DNA of 5,102 nt from contig JASHSO010000251.1 in NCBI GenBank assembly GCA_030038715.1, forward strand, positions 1-5,102, written 5' to 3'. Under the pieces are notes generated by a model that did no database searches, was not told the DNA's origin, and saw nothing but the letters and a program-made list of their open reading frames with translations. The translations under genes were made by a program, and so were the position numbers. Shown here in pieces: positions 1-5,102 of the stretch. Position 1 is the stretch's first letter; each line of letters opens with the position of its first letter. The stretch comes from Streptosporangiaceae bacterium. GTDB lineage: Bacteria > Actinomycetota > Actinomycetes > Streptosporangiales > Streptosporangiaceae.

Positions 1-30
1 GGCCAGGCTGCCTGCGCACGCATAGCGGGG
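1..30. other. Short sequence downstream of the regulator gene
   Basis: This is all that is visible after the regulator's stop. No hairpin with a T-run, gene start or repeat is seen, so whether the operon ends here or continues beyond the window cannot be told. Confidence 0.5.
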
Positions 31-1026
31 TCAAGGTTCCCAGTCCTCCACCGCGTGTGTCCAGGCCTCTGACAACTTTCCCCCTTGTCCGTCCGGCAGC
101 GGCGGCCGCGGTGACTGGAGCACCACCCGGAACATGTCCGGCCGCAGCACCGCGATCGTCAATGCGACCGGTTCCGCGCTCCGGTGGTCGTCAAACCTGA
201 TTGTCACCAACAGCGCTGGCTGTCCCGCCGCCAGCCGGAGGTTGCGGGCCACGGCCGGCGGAGGCGCCTGCATCTCGATGTGCACGGCTCCGGGCACGCC
301 TGCATGTCGGCGTTCGTCCGGGACTGAGGCGGCCGTGCCGGGCTCGGTGGCCTGCAGTAGGTCGAGCTCGGCGGGCGTGCCACGCTCCACGCCGACCCCT
401 GCCAGCGCCGCCACGGAGCCGGGCAGGTAGGTCGTGCACAAGGCCGCCGTATTGCCGCCGGCCGTCCACAGGAACTTGGCAACGCAGACCTGCTCGCCGG
501 CCGCCAGCCGGAGCGCCCAGCTGATGTCCTCGGGCGGCGCGCGCCACGCGACCTGCCGGCTGCGGCAGGCGAGGTCTCCGCCCATGGCGTCCACGTACGA
601 GCCAAGCCCCGAGAGCCCCTCGATGCAGATGAGGTATTCGGCAGGGCTGGCGCGATAGACCTGGCCATCGGCCAGACGCCTGACCATGTGCCTGTCGATC
701 AATTCTCCGACCGCGGCGTCGATCTCGGCGGTGCTCACGTTGTAGCGGCGGGCCAGCGCGGACTGGCGTGGCAACCGCCAACCAGGCTCGTGGTGGACGA
801 GAGCCGCGGCCAGGCGCTCGGTCAGCACGCCAATCCCTGGCAGTGCGGCCGGGTGAGCCAGACCTCGGGCGGCCGGGCTAACCGAGTCCGGTACGCCCGG
901 GGCCCATCGGACGGCCTCGGGCGCGGAGGGCCAACCCCGGCTATCGGCCTCCGGGCTGGCCGGAGACCTTAGCGACTCTTCCGCATCAGCGCCTCGTTGC
1001 CGACTGGCACCCTCGGGAGCCACCAC
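31..1026 (-). CDS. GntR-family regulator with UTRA (HutC-type) effector domain
   Basis: Probable ligand-responsive cytoplasmic transcription factor, 331 residues. Residues 1-64 are a Pro/Ala/Glu-rich, probably disordered extension. Residues 65-126 fit the GntR winged helix (LTERLAAAL, GWRLPRQSALARRYNVS, a third helix, then LADGQVYRA as the wing). Residues 133-306 fit UTRA: SYVDAMGGDL, a central LRLAAGEQVCVAKFLWTA and YLPGS, then LRLAAGQPALLVTIRF and EPVALTIAVLRPDMFRV. The HutC subfamily binds sugars, histidine-pathway compounds and other metabolites; the ligand here cannot be read. Oddly, the recognition helix reads VSTAEIDAAV where typical members have VSRTTVREAL, so the usual contact arginines are missing. 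The start GTG is 3 bases after the pstA stop with a well-spaced GGAG; a second GTG follows directly. Co-transcription with pst suggests a link to phosphate or to a metabolite sensed with it, but the target is unknown. Family call good, role unsure. Confidence 0.8.
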   Translation of the reverse strand: MVAPEGASRQRGADAEESLRSPASPEADSRGWPSAPEAVRWAPGVPDSVSPAARGLAHPAALPGIGVLTERLAAALVHHEPGWRLPRQSALARRYNVSTAEIDAAVGELIDRHMVRRLADGQVYRASPAEYLICIEGLSGLGSYVDAMGGDLACRSRQVAWRAPPEDISWALRLAAGEQVCVAKFLWTAGGNTAALCTTYLPGSVAALAGVGVERGTPAELDLLQATEPGTAASVPDERRHAGVPGAVHIEMQAPPPAVARNLRLAAGQPALLVTIRFDDHRSAEPVALTIAVLRPDMFRVVLQSPRPPLPDGQGGKLSEAWTHAVEDWEP

Positions 1027-1029
1027 GGT

Positions 1030-1950
1030 TCACTCCGCATGACGCCGAGAGCGAGCAGCGATGATGCGGCCCAGGATTATCAATAGCAACACCAGCACCA
1101 GCAAGACCAGGGCGGCGTCGTAGGACAGGATGTTCGCCTGCGTTCCCGGGTTGACCAACGCCGAGAAGTAATAGACCACGTAAGTCAGGTACGGAACAGC
1201 CTGATGTGTCAGGTGCATCGACGGATTCTGGTCGGAGAAGTATGCCGTGTAGATCAGGGGTGCGGTCTCTCCGACGGCGATAGCGGCCGCCACCAGAAAC
1301 CCGGTGATCATTCCCGGCAATGCCGACTTCAGCACGATCTTGCGCATGGCCCAGGACTGCGGAATGCCTAGCGCCTCTGCGCCCTCGCGGTAGCCGGTTG
1401 GTACGTGGGACAGGGAGGTCTCGGTCGACTTCGTGATGTAAGGAATCGTCAGGACGGAGATCACCAGGACCGCCGGCAGCAGGCCGAAGCCCAGGTGCAA
1501 GTCGACGACCAGTGCGATGTACCCGACAAAGCCGAGCACGATCGACGGGATGCCGGCCAGCACCTCGTAACCGCCGCGGAGCACCCCGCGGTGCCGCCCG
1601 GACGCGAACTCGGACAGATACAGGCCGGTCAGGACGCTGATCACGCCGCCTATCACCATCGCGCCGATGGTGATAGCGAACGTGCCGAGTATCGGCTGGA
1701 CCAAGCCACCGCTCAGGCTGGGCTGCGTCCTGGTGAAGAGCACGTTCCAGTGAAAGTTCGGGATGGCGCGGTACAGCACTCCGCCGGCCAGCCACACGGT
1801 CGGCGTGATCACCAGCGCGAGAGCGATCAGGCATAGCGCCCAGAAGAGGACGTTCCCGACCTGCCTGCGTCGCGGCACGGCCGGCCAGGAGCCGGCACTG
1901 CGTTGGCCTCGGCCCCCGACGTCGCGCTGTGCTGCCGGCGCGCCACCCAT
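1030..1950 (-). CDS. pstA: Phosphate ABC transporter permease PstA (PstA2-like)
   Basis: Second membrane subunit of the Pst channel; 306 residues from the ATG at 1950. A cytoplasmic tail of about 30 residues, rich in Gly/Ala/Arg, leads into roughly six membrane segments at 33-57, 87-113, 128-152, 155-171, 212-235 and 278-300. Family marks are YEVLAGIPSIVLGFVGY (128-144), the EAA loop EGAEALGIPQSWAMRKIVL (189-207) that contacts PstB, and AIAVGETAPLIYTA (223-236), the PstA signature around GETAPL. The final basic ARSRRH is cytoplasmic. It follows pstC after 36 bases with its own strong Shine-Dalgarno, and its stop is 3 bases before the regulator gene. In-frame starts at 1965 and 1956 are possible but poorly placed relative to AGGAGG. 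Its codons for residues 92-101 contain a perfect 12-bp inverted repeat, described separately. Confidence 0.94.
   Translation of the reverse strand: MGGAPAAQRDVGGRGQRSAGSWPAVPRRRQVGNVLFWALCLIALALVITPTVWLAGGVLYRAIPNFHWNVLFTRTQPSLSGGLVQPILGTFAITIGAMVIGGVISVLTGLYLSEFASGRHRGVLRGGYEVLAGIPSIVLGFVGYIALVVDLHLGFGLLPAVLVISVLTIPYITKSTETSLSHVPTGYREGAEALGIPQSWAMRKIVLKSALPGMITGFLVAAAIAVGETAPLIYTAYFSDQNPSMHLTHQAVPYLTYVVYYFSALVNPGTQANILSYDAALVLLVLVLLLIILGRIIAARSRRHAE
1033..1036 (-). promoter_or_regulatory. Ribosome binding site of the GntR/UTRA gene, inside the end of pstA
   Basis: GGAG on the minus strand lies within the last codons of pstA (the final GAG and TGA), 6 bases before the GTG at 1026. Its place inside pstA implies translational coupling of the regulator to the transporter. 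Confidence 0.65.
1650..1676. repeat. Perfect 12-bp inverted repeat inside pstA
   Basis: CTATCACCATCG (1650-1661) and CGATGGTGATAG (1665-1676) are exact reverse complements separated by 3 bases. They fall in the second membrane segment of PstA (AITIGAMVIG). The outer T-A pair joins the third positions of a GCT alanine codon and an ATA isoleucine codon, both minor choices in this G/C-ending gene. The half-site is less GC-rich than its surroundings. It could act as a dimeric repressor's operator or as an RNA hairpin, or be coincidence; the repeat itself is certain. Confidence 0.75.
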
Positions 1951-1956
1951 CGTCAT

Positions 1957-1962
1957 CCTCCT
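1957..1962 (-). promoter_or_regulatory. Ribosome binding site of pstA
   Basis: AGGAGG on the minus strand lies 6 bases before the ATG at 1950. The in-frame GTG at 1965 overlaps it on the upstream side and the ATG at 1956 directly abuts it, so neither can use it; the ATG at 1950 is the best start. Confidence 0.8.
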
Positions 1963-1966
1963 CACC

Positions 1967-1986
1967 GCGAGCGGAATCGCGCTCGC
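1967..1986 (-). other. Hairpin between pstC and pstA
   Basis: GCGAGCG (1967-1973) and CGCTCGC (1980-1986) are perfectly complementary over 7 bp with a 6-base loop. The stem starts at the base after the pstC stop and ends 4 bases before the pstA Shine-Dalgarno. A ribosome terminating on pstC would cover or melt it, so it may affect pstA translation or mRNA stability. No T-run follows, so an intrinsic terminator is unlikely. Confidence 0.55.
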
Positions 1987-3066
1987 TCAGACGCCCCTGC
2001 CGACCGGTAGTGCAGTCCCGGAGACCTTCCGAACCATGAGCCGCGCGGCCACGTTGACCGCGAGCGTGATCACCATCAGGACCAGCGCAAGCTCGGCTAT
2101 CGTGCGCACGTTGAAGCCAGTGCCGTCGGAAAGCGCCCCGTCAAGCTGGGTCACGATCGTTGCCGAGATCGTGGTCATCGTCCCGTAGAGGTTCGTCGCG
2201 ACAGACCCCAGCGAGACGCCACAGGTCATCGCCACGGCCATGGTCTCGCCTAGCGCACGCCCGAGGCCGAGCACCACCGCGCCGACGATGCCCGAGCTCA
2301 CCCACGGCAGCGTCACCTTGCGCGCGGTCTGCGCGTCGGACATGCCGAGCGCGATCGCACCCTCCCTGGGCAGGATCGGCACCTGGCGGATCAGGTCGCG
2401 GGTTGTCGAGGCGACGATGGGGATGATCATGATGGCGAGTATCAGGCCCGAGGTCAGCATGCCTTCACCGTCCCCGGTGGCGCCGCGGAAGAAGTCGAGC
2501 ACCGGCACATCGGGCATGTTGCGGGCGATCCACGGCGTGATGTGCTGGGAGATGAACGGCCCGAAGGTCAGCGCGCCCCAGAGCCCGATGATGACGCTCG
2601 GGATGCCGGCCAGCAGCTCGAGGAAGACGCCCACGCCGTTGGCGAGCCGCCGCGGCAGCCGCTCGACGATGAACAGCGCGGCCCCAATGGAGATGGGAAC
2701 CCCGACGATCAGCGCGATGGCCGAGGTGGCGAGGGTCCCGACGATGTCGGGCAGCACGCCGAAGTCGATGCCCGACAGGTGCTTGACTCCGTCGGTGGTC
2801 ACGATCGTCGAGCTGAAGCTGCCCGGATTCCAGACGCTCTTGTAGAAGAACTGCGCGCCGTTGACGCGGATGGCCGGGATCGCCTCCACCAGCAGCACGA
2901 CGAGGATGAAGCACAACGCCAGCAGCGGTATCACCGCCCCGGCCCCGCCTAGCCAGCGGACCAGATCGCCGCGGCGAATCGCCGCACGGAATGACCCGCC
3001 GGCCCGGCGGGGGAACGGTGCGCCCGCTCCCCCGCCCGAACCGCTAGCAGGATTCGCTGCAGTCAC
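1987..3066 (-). CDS. pstC: Phosphate ABC transporter permease PstC
   Basis: Inner-membrane subunit that pairs with PstA to form the phosphate channel; 359 residues from the GTG at 3066. About six membrane segments are visible, roughly at 38-63, 107-134, 148-171, 205-221, 258-284 and 322-345. The cytoplasmic EAA loop that docks on PstB is [20 protein letters not shown] (235-254), then [14 protein letters not shown] and [12 protein letters not shown], which are characteristic of Pst[16 protein letters not shown] (150-164) is another family hallmark. The end, [10 protein letters not shown], closely resembles mycobacterial PstC1. The start is inferred: the frame is open upstream into pstS, but the GTG 5 bases after the pstS stop gives a sensible protein. 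No good Shine-Dalgarno precedes it, so translation probably depends on ribosomes finishing pstS. The first ~35 residues are a Gly/Ala/Pro/Arg-rich cytoplasmic tail, somewhat longer than in M. tuberculosis PstC1. Confidence 0.94.
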   Translation of the reverse strand: MTAANPASGSGGGAGAPFPRRAGGSFRAAIRRGDLVRWLGGAGAVIPLLALCFILVVLLVEAIPAIRVNGAQFFYKSVWNPGSFSSTIVTTDGVKHLSGIDFGVLPDIVGTLATSAIALIVGVPISIGAALFIVERLPRRLANGVGVFLELLAGIPSVIIGLWGALTFGPFISQHITPWIARNMPDVPVLDFFRGATGDGEGMLTSGLILAIMIIPIVASTTRDLIRQVPILPREGAIALGMSDAQTARKVTLPWVSSGIVGAVVLGLGRALGETMAVAMTCGVSLGSVATNLYGTMTTISATIVTQLDGALSDGTGFNVRTIAELALVLMVITLAVNVAARLMVRKVSGTALPVGRGV

Positions 3067-3071
3067 TGGAC

Positions 3072-4220
3072 TCAGGTGCCGATCTTGGCAATCTGGTTGT
3101 CCGACAACGCCACGACCGAGGACGGCAGCGGCTCGAAGTTTACAGCCGACAGGTATGTCGTCTCGCTCTGACCGGTGTGCACCGCCCAATACAAGAAGGC
3201 GCGGATGTCTTCAGCGACCGTGCCGTTCGTCTGCTTGGTGTTCACGATCGCGTACTCATAGTTGACGATCGGGTAGCCACCCGACACGTCGGCGTCGATC
3301 ATCGACAGGGTCTCGTCGGCCGGCGTCTTGCCCGTGAGCGCGTTCGCCTCGGCGGAGATGGTCGAGGCGGTCGGCGCCAGGTACTGGCTGGCACCGTTCT
3401 CGATCATGGCCTGGCCGAGTCCGGCCGCCTGCGTCTTGGACAGGTAACTGATGCCGATGTAGGCGATGCAGCCCTTGGTCGCAGCGCAGCCGCTGACCAT
3501 GCCGCCGTTGCCAGTCTCGGCGAGAGCACCGCTGACCGTCGGCCAGCTAATCGACGTGCCCACATTCGATGTCGGCCAGGCGCTCGAGTCCTGCGCGTTC
3601 ATATAGCTCGTGAACAGGAACGTGTCACCCGAGCTGTCTGCGCGGTGCAGCGGCACGATCGCCAGGTCCGGCAGGCTCACACCGGGGTTCAGTGCCTTGA
3701 TCGCCGAGTCGTTCCACTTAGTGATCTTGCCGGTGTAGATCTCGGCCAGCACGGTGCCGTTGAGCTTCAGCGGCGTCGTAACGCCTGGCAGGTTGTAGCT
3801 GATCTGCTGCGCCGAAATAGCCAGCGCGATGTTCAGCATGGTCGGATAGGACGACTTCTCGCTGGCGCTCAAGTAGGCATCAGAGGCACCGATGTTCACG
3901 GTGCCCGTTGCCGCGTCGGTGACGCCGGTGCCGGAGCCGGTGCCGCCAGTCTCGATGGTGAGAATGGGCGCGCCCGCGCTGTTGATGAACTGCTTCTGGT
4001 AGGCCTCCGTCCAGTCACCCATCAGCGGATAAAGCAGGGTGCTACCGGTTTCGGTAATGGTTTCCGGGGTCTTGTTCGGGGAGGTCGGCAGCGACGGCCC
4101 AACCTGCTTCGCCGTCGACGGCGGTGTAGTGGTGGTGGTACTTGAGCCACAGGCTGCTGCCAGCACGGTGAGCGGAAGCAGCGCGGCCGCCGTCCATACC
4201 AAGCGCGTTCTCTTGGCCAC
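3072..4220 (-). CDS. pstS: Phosphate-binding lipoprotein PstS (PstS1-like)
   Basis: Extracytoplasmic, membrane-anchored receptor that binds inorganic phosphate and hands it to PstC/PstA; 382 residues from the GTG at 4220. The signal peptide has a basic start (AKRTR), a hydrophobic core and a lipobox-like LAAAC with Cys24 as the predicted lipidated residue, followed by a Ser/Thr/Pro-rich linker with a run of five Thr. Ligand-site segments: GSTLLYP (59-65), GTGSGTGV (93-100), GASD with Asp114, and [10 protein letters not shown] (192-201) with Arg193, Asp195, Ser197 and Gly198. Cys245 and Cys251 in SGCAATKGC match a cysteine pair in M. tuberculosis PstS1, so a disulfide is likely. The closing segments ([13 protein letters not shown] and FEPLPSSVV) are also PstS1-like. 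Differences from the E. coli loop RADGSGT are Ser for the first Gly and Asp for the Thr; the Asp is shared with mycobacterial PstS1. The gene follows the pstB hairpins and runs almost directly into pstC. Confidence 0.95.
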   Translation of the reverse strand: MAKRTRLVWTAAALLPLTVLAAACGSSTTTTTPPSTAKQVGPSLPTSPNKTPETITETGSTLLYPLMGDWTEAYQKQFINSAGAPILTIETGGTGSGTGVTDAATGTVNIGASDAYLSASEKSSYPTMLNIALAISAQQISYNLPGVTTPLKLNGTVLAEIYTGKITKWNDSAIKALNPGVSLPDLAIVPLHRADSSGDTFLFTSYMNAQDSSAWPTSNVGTSISWPTVSGALAETGNGGMVSGCAATKGCIAYIGISYLSKTQAAGLGQAMIENGASQYLAPTASTISAEANALTGKTPADETLSMIDADVSGGYPIVNYEYAIVNTKQTNGTVAEDIRAFLYWAVHTGQSETTYLSAVNFEPLPSSVVALSDNQIAKIGT

Positions 4221-4229
4221 CTGGGAATA

Positions 4230-4235
4230 CTCCTT
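4230..4235 (-). promoter_or_regulatory. Ribosome binding site of pstS
   Basis: AAGGAG on the minus strand lies 9 bases before the GTG at 4220. It decides the start: the in-frame ATG at 4256 has no Shine-Dalgarno before it, and starting there would add 12 residues ahead of an otherwise normal lipoprotein signal peptide. Confidence 0.75.
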
Positions 4236-4268
4236 CACTTGTGCACGCTTACGCATGCGCTACACGAC

Positions 4269-4288
4269 TCGCACGCGGGTGCGTGCGA
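4269..4288 (-). other. Third hairpin in the pstB-pstS spacer
   Basis: TCGCACGC (4269-4276) and GCGTGCGA (4281-4288) are perfectly complementary over 8 bp with a 4-base loop. It lies in the pstS leader, about 33 bases before the Shine-Dalgarno. Its arms share the hexamer CGCACG/CGTGCG with the first hairpin (4319-4352), so arms of the two could pair with each other instead. A switch between the two pairings is possible but is inference only. Confidence 0.5.
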
Positions 4289-4295
4289 CTGTGGT

Positions 4296-4311
4296 CCGCG
4301 CTCGCGCGCGG
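4296..4311 (-). other. Second hairpin in the pstB-pstS spacer
   Basis: CCGCGC (4296-4301) and GCGCGG (4306-4311) form a perfect 6-bp G/C stem with a 4-base loop. After one mismatch, two further G-C pairs are possible (4293-4294 with 4313-4314). In so GC-rich a region a stem of this size alone is weak evidence; it matters because it sits between two longer hairpins. Confidence 0.4.
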
Positions 4312-4318
4312 CCCTGCG

Positions 4319-4352
4319 CCCGTGCGGAAGGATTGCCGTCCATCCGCACGGG
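4319..4352 (-). other. Strong hairpin just after pstB (possible factor-dependent terminator, processing or attenuation element)
   Basis: The arms CCCGTGCGGA (4319-4328) and TCCGCACGGG (4343-4352) are perfectly complementary over 10 bp. Beyond one A/A mismatch, GGA (4330-4332) pairs with TCC (4339-4341), leaving a small loop. It begins 9 bases after the pstB stop. No run of T follows on the minus strand, so it is not a classical intrinsic terminator. It could slow polymerase, protect the pstB 3' end, or set the ratio of pstB to pstS mRNA. The structure is seen directly; the function is inference. Confidence 0.6.
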
Positions 4353-4361
4353 TGGTCTTTG

Positions 4362-5102
4362 TCAGCCGAAGCGGCCACTCACGTAGCGAGCCGTTTCCTC
4401 CTCGGCCGGGCTCTCGAACATCTTCTTCGTGGCGCCGTGCTCGACCATCCGGCCCTGGTTCAGGAAGATGGTCTGGTCGGCGATCCTGCCAGCCTGGGCC
4501 AGGTTGTGCGTCACGATGATCACGGTCAGGTCCGGGGTCAGCGTCCGGATCAGCTGCTCGATGGATTCGGTAGCGTTCGGATCCAGTGAGGATGTCGGCT
4601 CGTCAAGCAGCAGGACGTCCGGGCTAATGGCCAGTGCCCTGGCCAGGCAGAGCAGTTGCTGCTGCCCACCCGACAGCCGGAACGGCGAGTCCTTCAGCCG
4701 GTCCTTCACCGCATTCCACAGCCCGACGTCGGTCAAGTGCTGCTCGGCGATGTCACGCAGCCTCGCACGGCCGGCCATCCGGTGCGCGCGGACGCCGGCC
4801 GTCACGTTGTCCATGATCGACATCGGGAAAGGGTTCGGCCGCTGAAACAGCATGCCGACCTTGTGCCGCAGCGACATCAGCTCGACGCCCGGATGCCAGA
4901 TGCTGCGACCGTCCAGCAGCACGTCACCGCTGTGCCGGTAGCCGGTCACCTTGTCGTTCATCCGGTTGAACGTGCGCAGCAGCGTGGTCTTGCCCGACCC
5001 AGTCGGACCGATCAGCGCGGTGATGGCCCCGCGGGTGACGTCGACGTTGACACCGGACAAGATCGCGCGCTGGCCGAAGCTCAGGGTGAGATCCACGGCA
5101 CT
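4362..5102 (-). CDS. pstB: Phosphate ABC transporter ATP-binding protein PstB (N-terminus cut by window edge)
   Basis: Cytoplasmic ATPase of the Pst importer; it hydrolyses ATP to drive phosphate through PstC/PstA. Counting from the GTG at 5096, the sequence shows a Walker A loop GPTGSGKTT (30-38), the Q-loop in MLFQRPNPFP (82-91), the ABC signature LSGGQ (141-145), Walker B VLLLDE (161-166) followed by PTSSLDP, and the switch histidine in VTHN (H197). RTFNRMND after Walker A and QRPNPFPMSI are typical of PstB rather than of other ABC ATPases. The frame stays open to the edge (Ser-Ala precede the GTG), and the first visible strand (VDLTLSFG) matches a segment that lies some residues inside known PstB proteins, so the true start is probably beyond the window and the GTG at 5096 is doubtful. 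All catalytic motifs are intact. It is the first Pst gene here, as in the M. tuberculosis pstB-pstS1-pstC1-pstA2 cluster; its promoter is not visible. Confidence 0.95.
   Translation of the reverse strand, partial: SAVDLTLSFGQRAILSGVNVDVTRGAITALIGPTGSGKTTLLRTFNRMNDKVTGYRHSGDVLLDGRSIWHPGVELMSLRHKVGMLFQRPNPFPMSIMDNVTAGVRAHRMAGRARLRDIAEQHLTDVGLWNAVKDRLKDSPFRLSGGQQQLLCLARALAISPDVLLLDEPTSSLDPNATESIEQLIRTLTPDLTVIIVTHNLAQAGRIADQTIFLNQGRMVEHGATKKMFESPAEEETARYVSGRFG

Noticed and set aside
191..781. Second minus-strand open frame within the regulator gene
   Set aside because: It overlaps the GntR/UTRA gene in another frame and its Arg/Gly/Ala-rich translation has no domain; a shadow of GC-rich codon use.
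986..1834. Minus-strand frame overlapping pstA and the regulator
   Set aside because: The translation is rich in Arg, His and Asp with no membrane segments, whereas the pstA frame gives a clear permease.
2995..3011. 7-bp inverted repeat (CCCGCCG / CGGCGGG) in the 5' part of pstC
   Set aside because: It encodes a Pro-Arg-Arg-Ala-Gly-Gly stretch made only of G and C, so such a stem is expected from composition.
3240..3904. GTTCAC motifs (near 3240 and 3894) as PHO boxes
   Set aside because: Streptomyces-type PHO boxes are tandem 11-base repeats upstream of promoters; these are single copies inside pstS on the wrong strand.
3177..4145. Long plus-strand open frame (322 codons) opposite pstS
   Set aside because: It is antisense to a clear pstS; its Arg/Val/Gly-rich, low-hydrophobicity translation matches no family I know and is what a GC-rich gene gives on its opposite strand.
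4218..4256. Upstream ATG at 4256 as the pstS start
   Set aside because: It has no Shine-Dalgarno and would add 12 residues before the signal peptide; AAGGAG with 9-base spacing points to the GTG at 4220.
4319..4352. Hairpin after pstB as a classical intrinsic terminator
   Set aside because: The stem is strong, but the minus-strand sequence after it is GC-rich with no T-run, and the Pst genes continue downstream.
1..5102. Mobile elements, CRISPR arrays, tRNA or rRNA genes
   Set aside because: No transposase-like frame, terminal repeats, spaced direct repeats or recognisable RNA genes were seen on either strand; the window is a continuous operon.

Overview
The window is GC-rich (the third codon positions are strongly G/C) and reads as one stretch of actinobacterial chromosome. 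Every real gene lies on the minus strand, so transcription runs from high to low coordinates. The proteins resemble, from memory, the phosphate-uptake proteins of Mycobacterium tuberculosis (PstB, PstS1, PstC1, PstA2), and the gene order pstB-pstS-pstC-pstA is the same. I therefore place it in the Actinomycetes, without a genus. No database search was run.

Layout in transcription order: (1) pstB, the ATPase, cut by the right edge of the window, so only its N-terminus and the operon promoter are missing; (2) a 141-base pstB-pstS gap holding three consecutive GC-rich hairpins and the pstS ribosome binding site; (3) pstS, a lipoprotein phosphate-binding protein; (4) pstC, a permease, starting 5 bases after the pstS stop; (5) a short gap with a perfect 7-bp hairpin and an AGGAGG site; (6) pstA, the second permease, which carries a perfect 12-bp inverted repeat inside its coding sequence; (7) a GntR-type regulator with a UTRA effector domain, starting 3 bases after the pstA stop and using a Shine-Dalgarno inside the pstA end; (8) 30 bases with nothing recognisable.

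Together the first four genes make a complete high-affinity phosphate ABC importer: PstS captures phosphate outside the membrane, PstC and PstA form the channel, and PstB supplies ATP hydrolysis. No phoU is present in the window. The unusual part is the last gene. A UTRA-type GntR regulator, normally a sensor of sugars or other small metabolites, appears to be translationally coupled to a phosphate transporter, and its DNA-recognition helix lacks the arginines that GntR proteins usually use to contact DNA. The non-coding hairpins and the intragenic palindrome are the other signals the genes alone do not explain.
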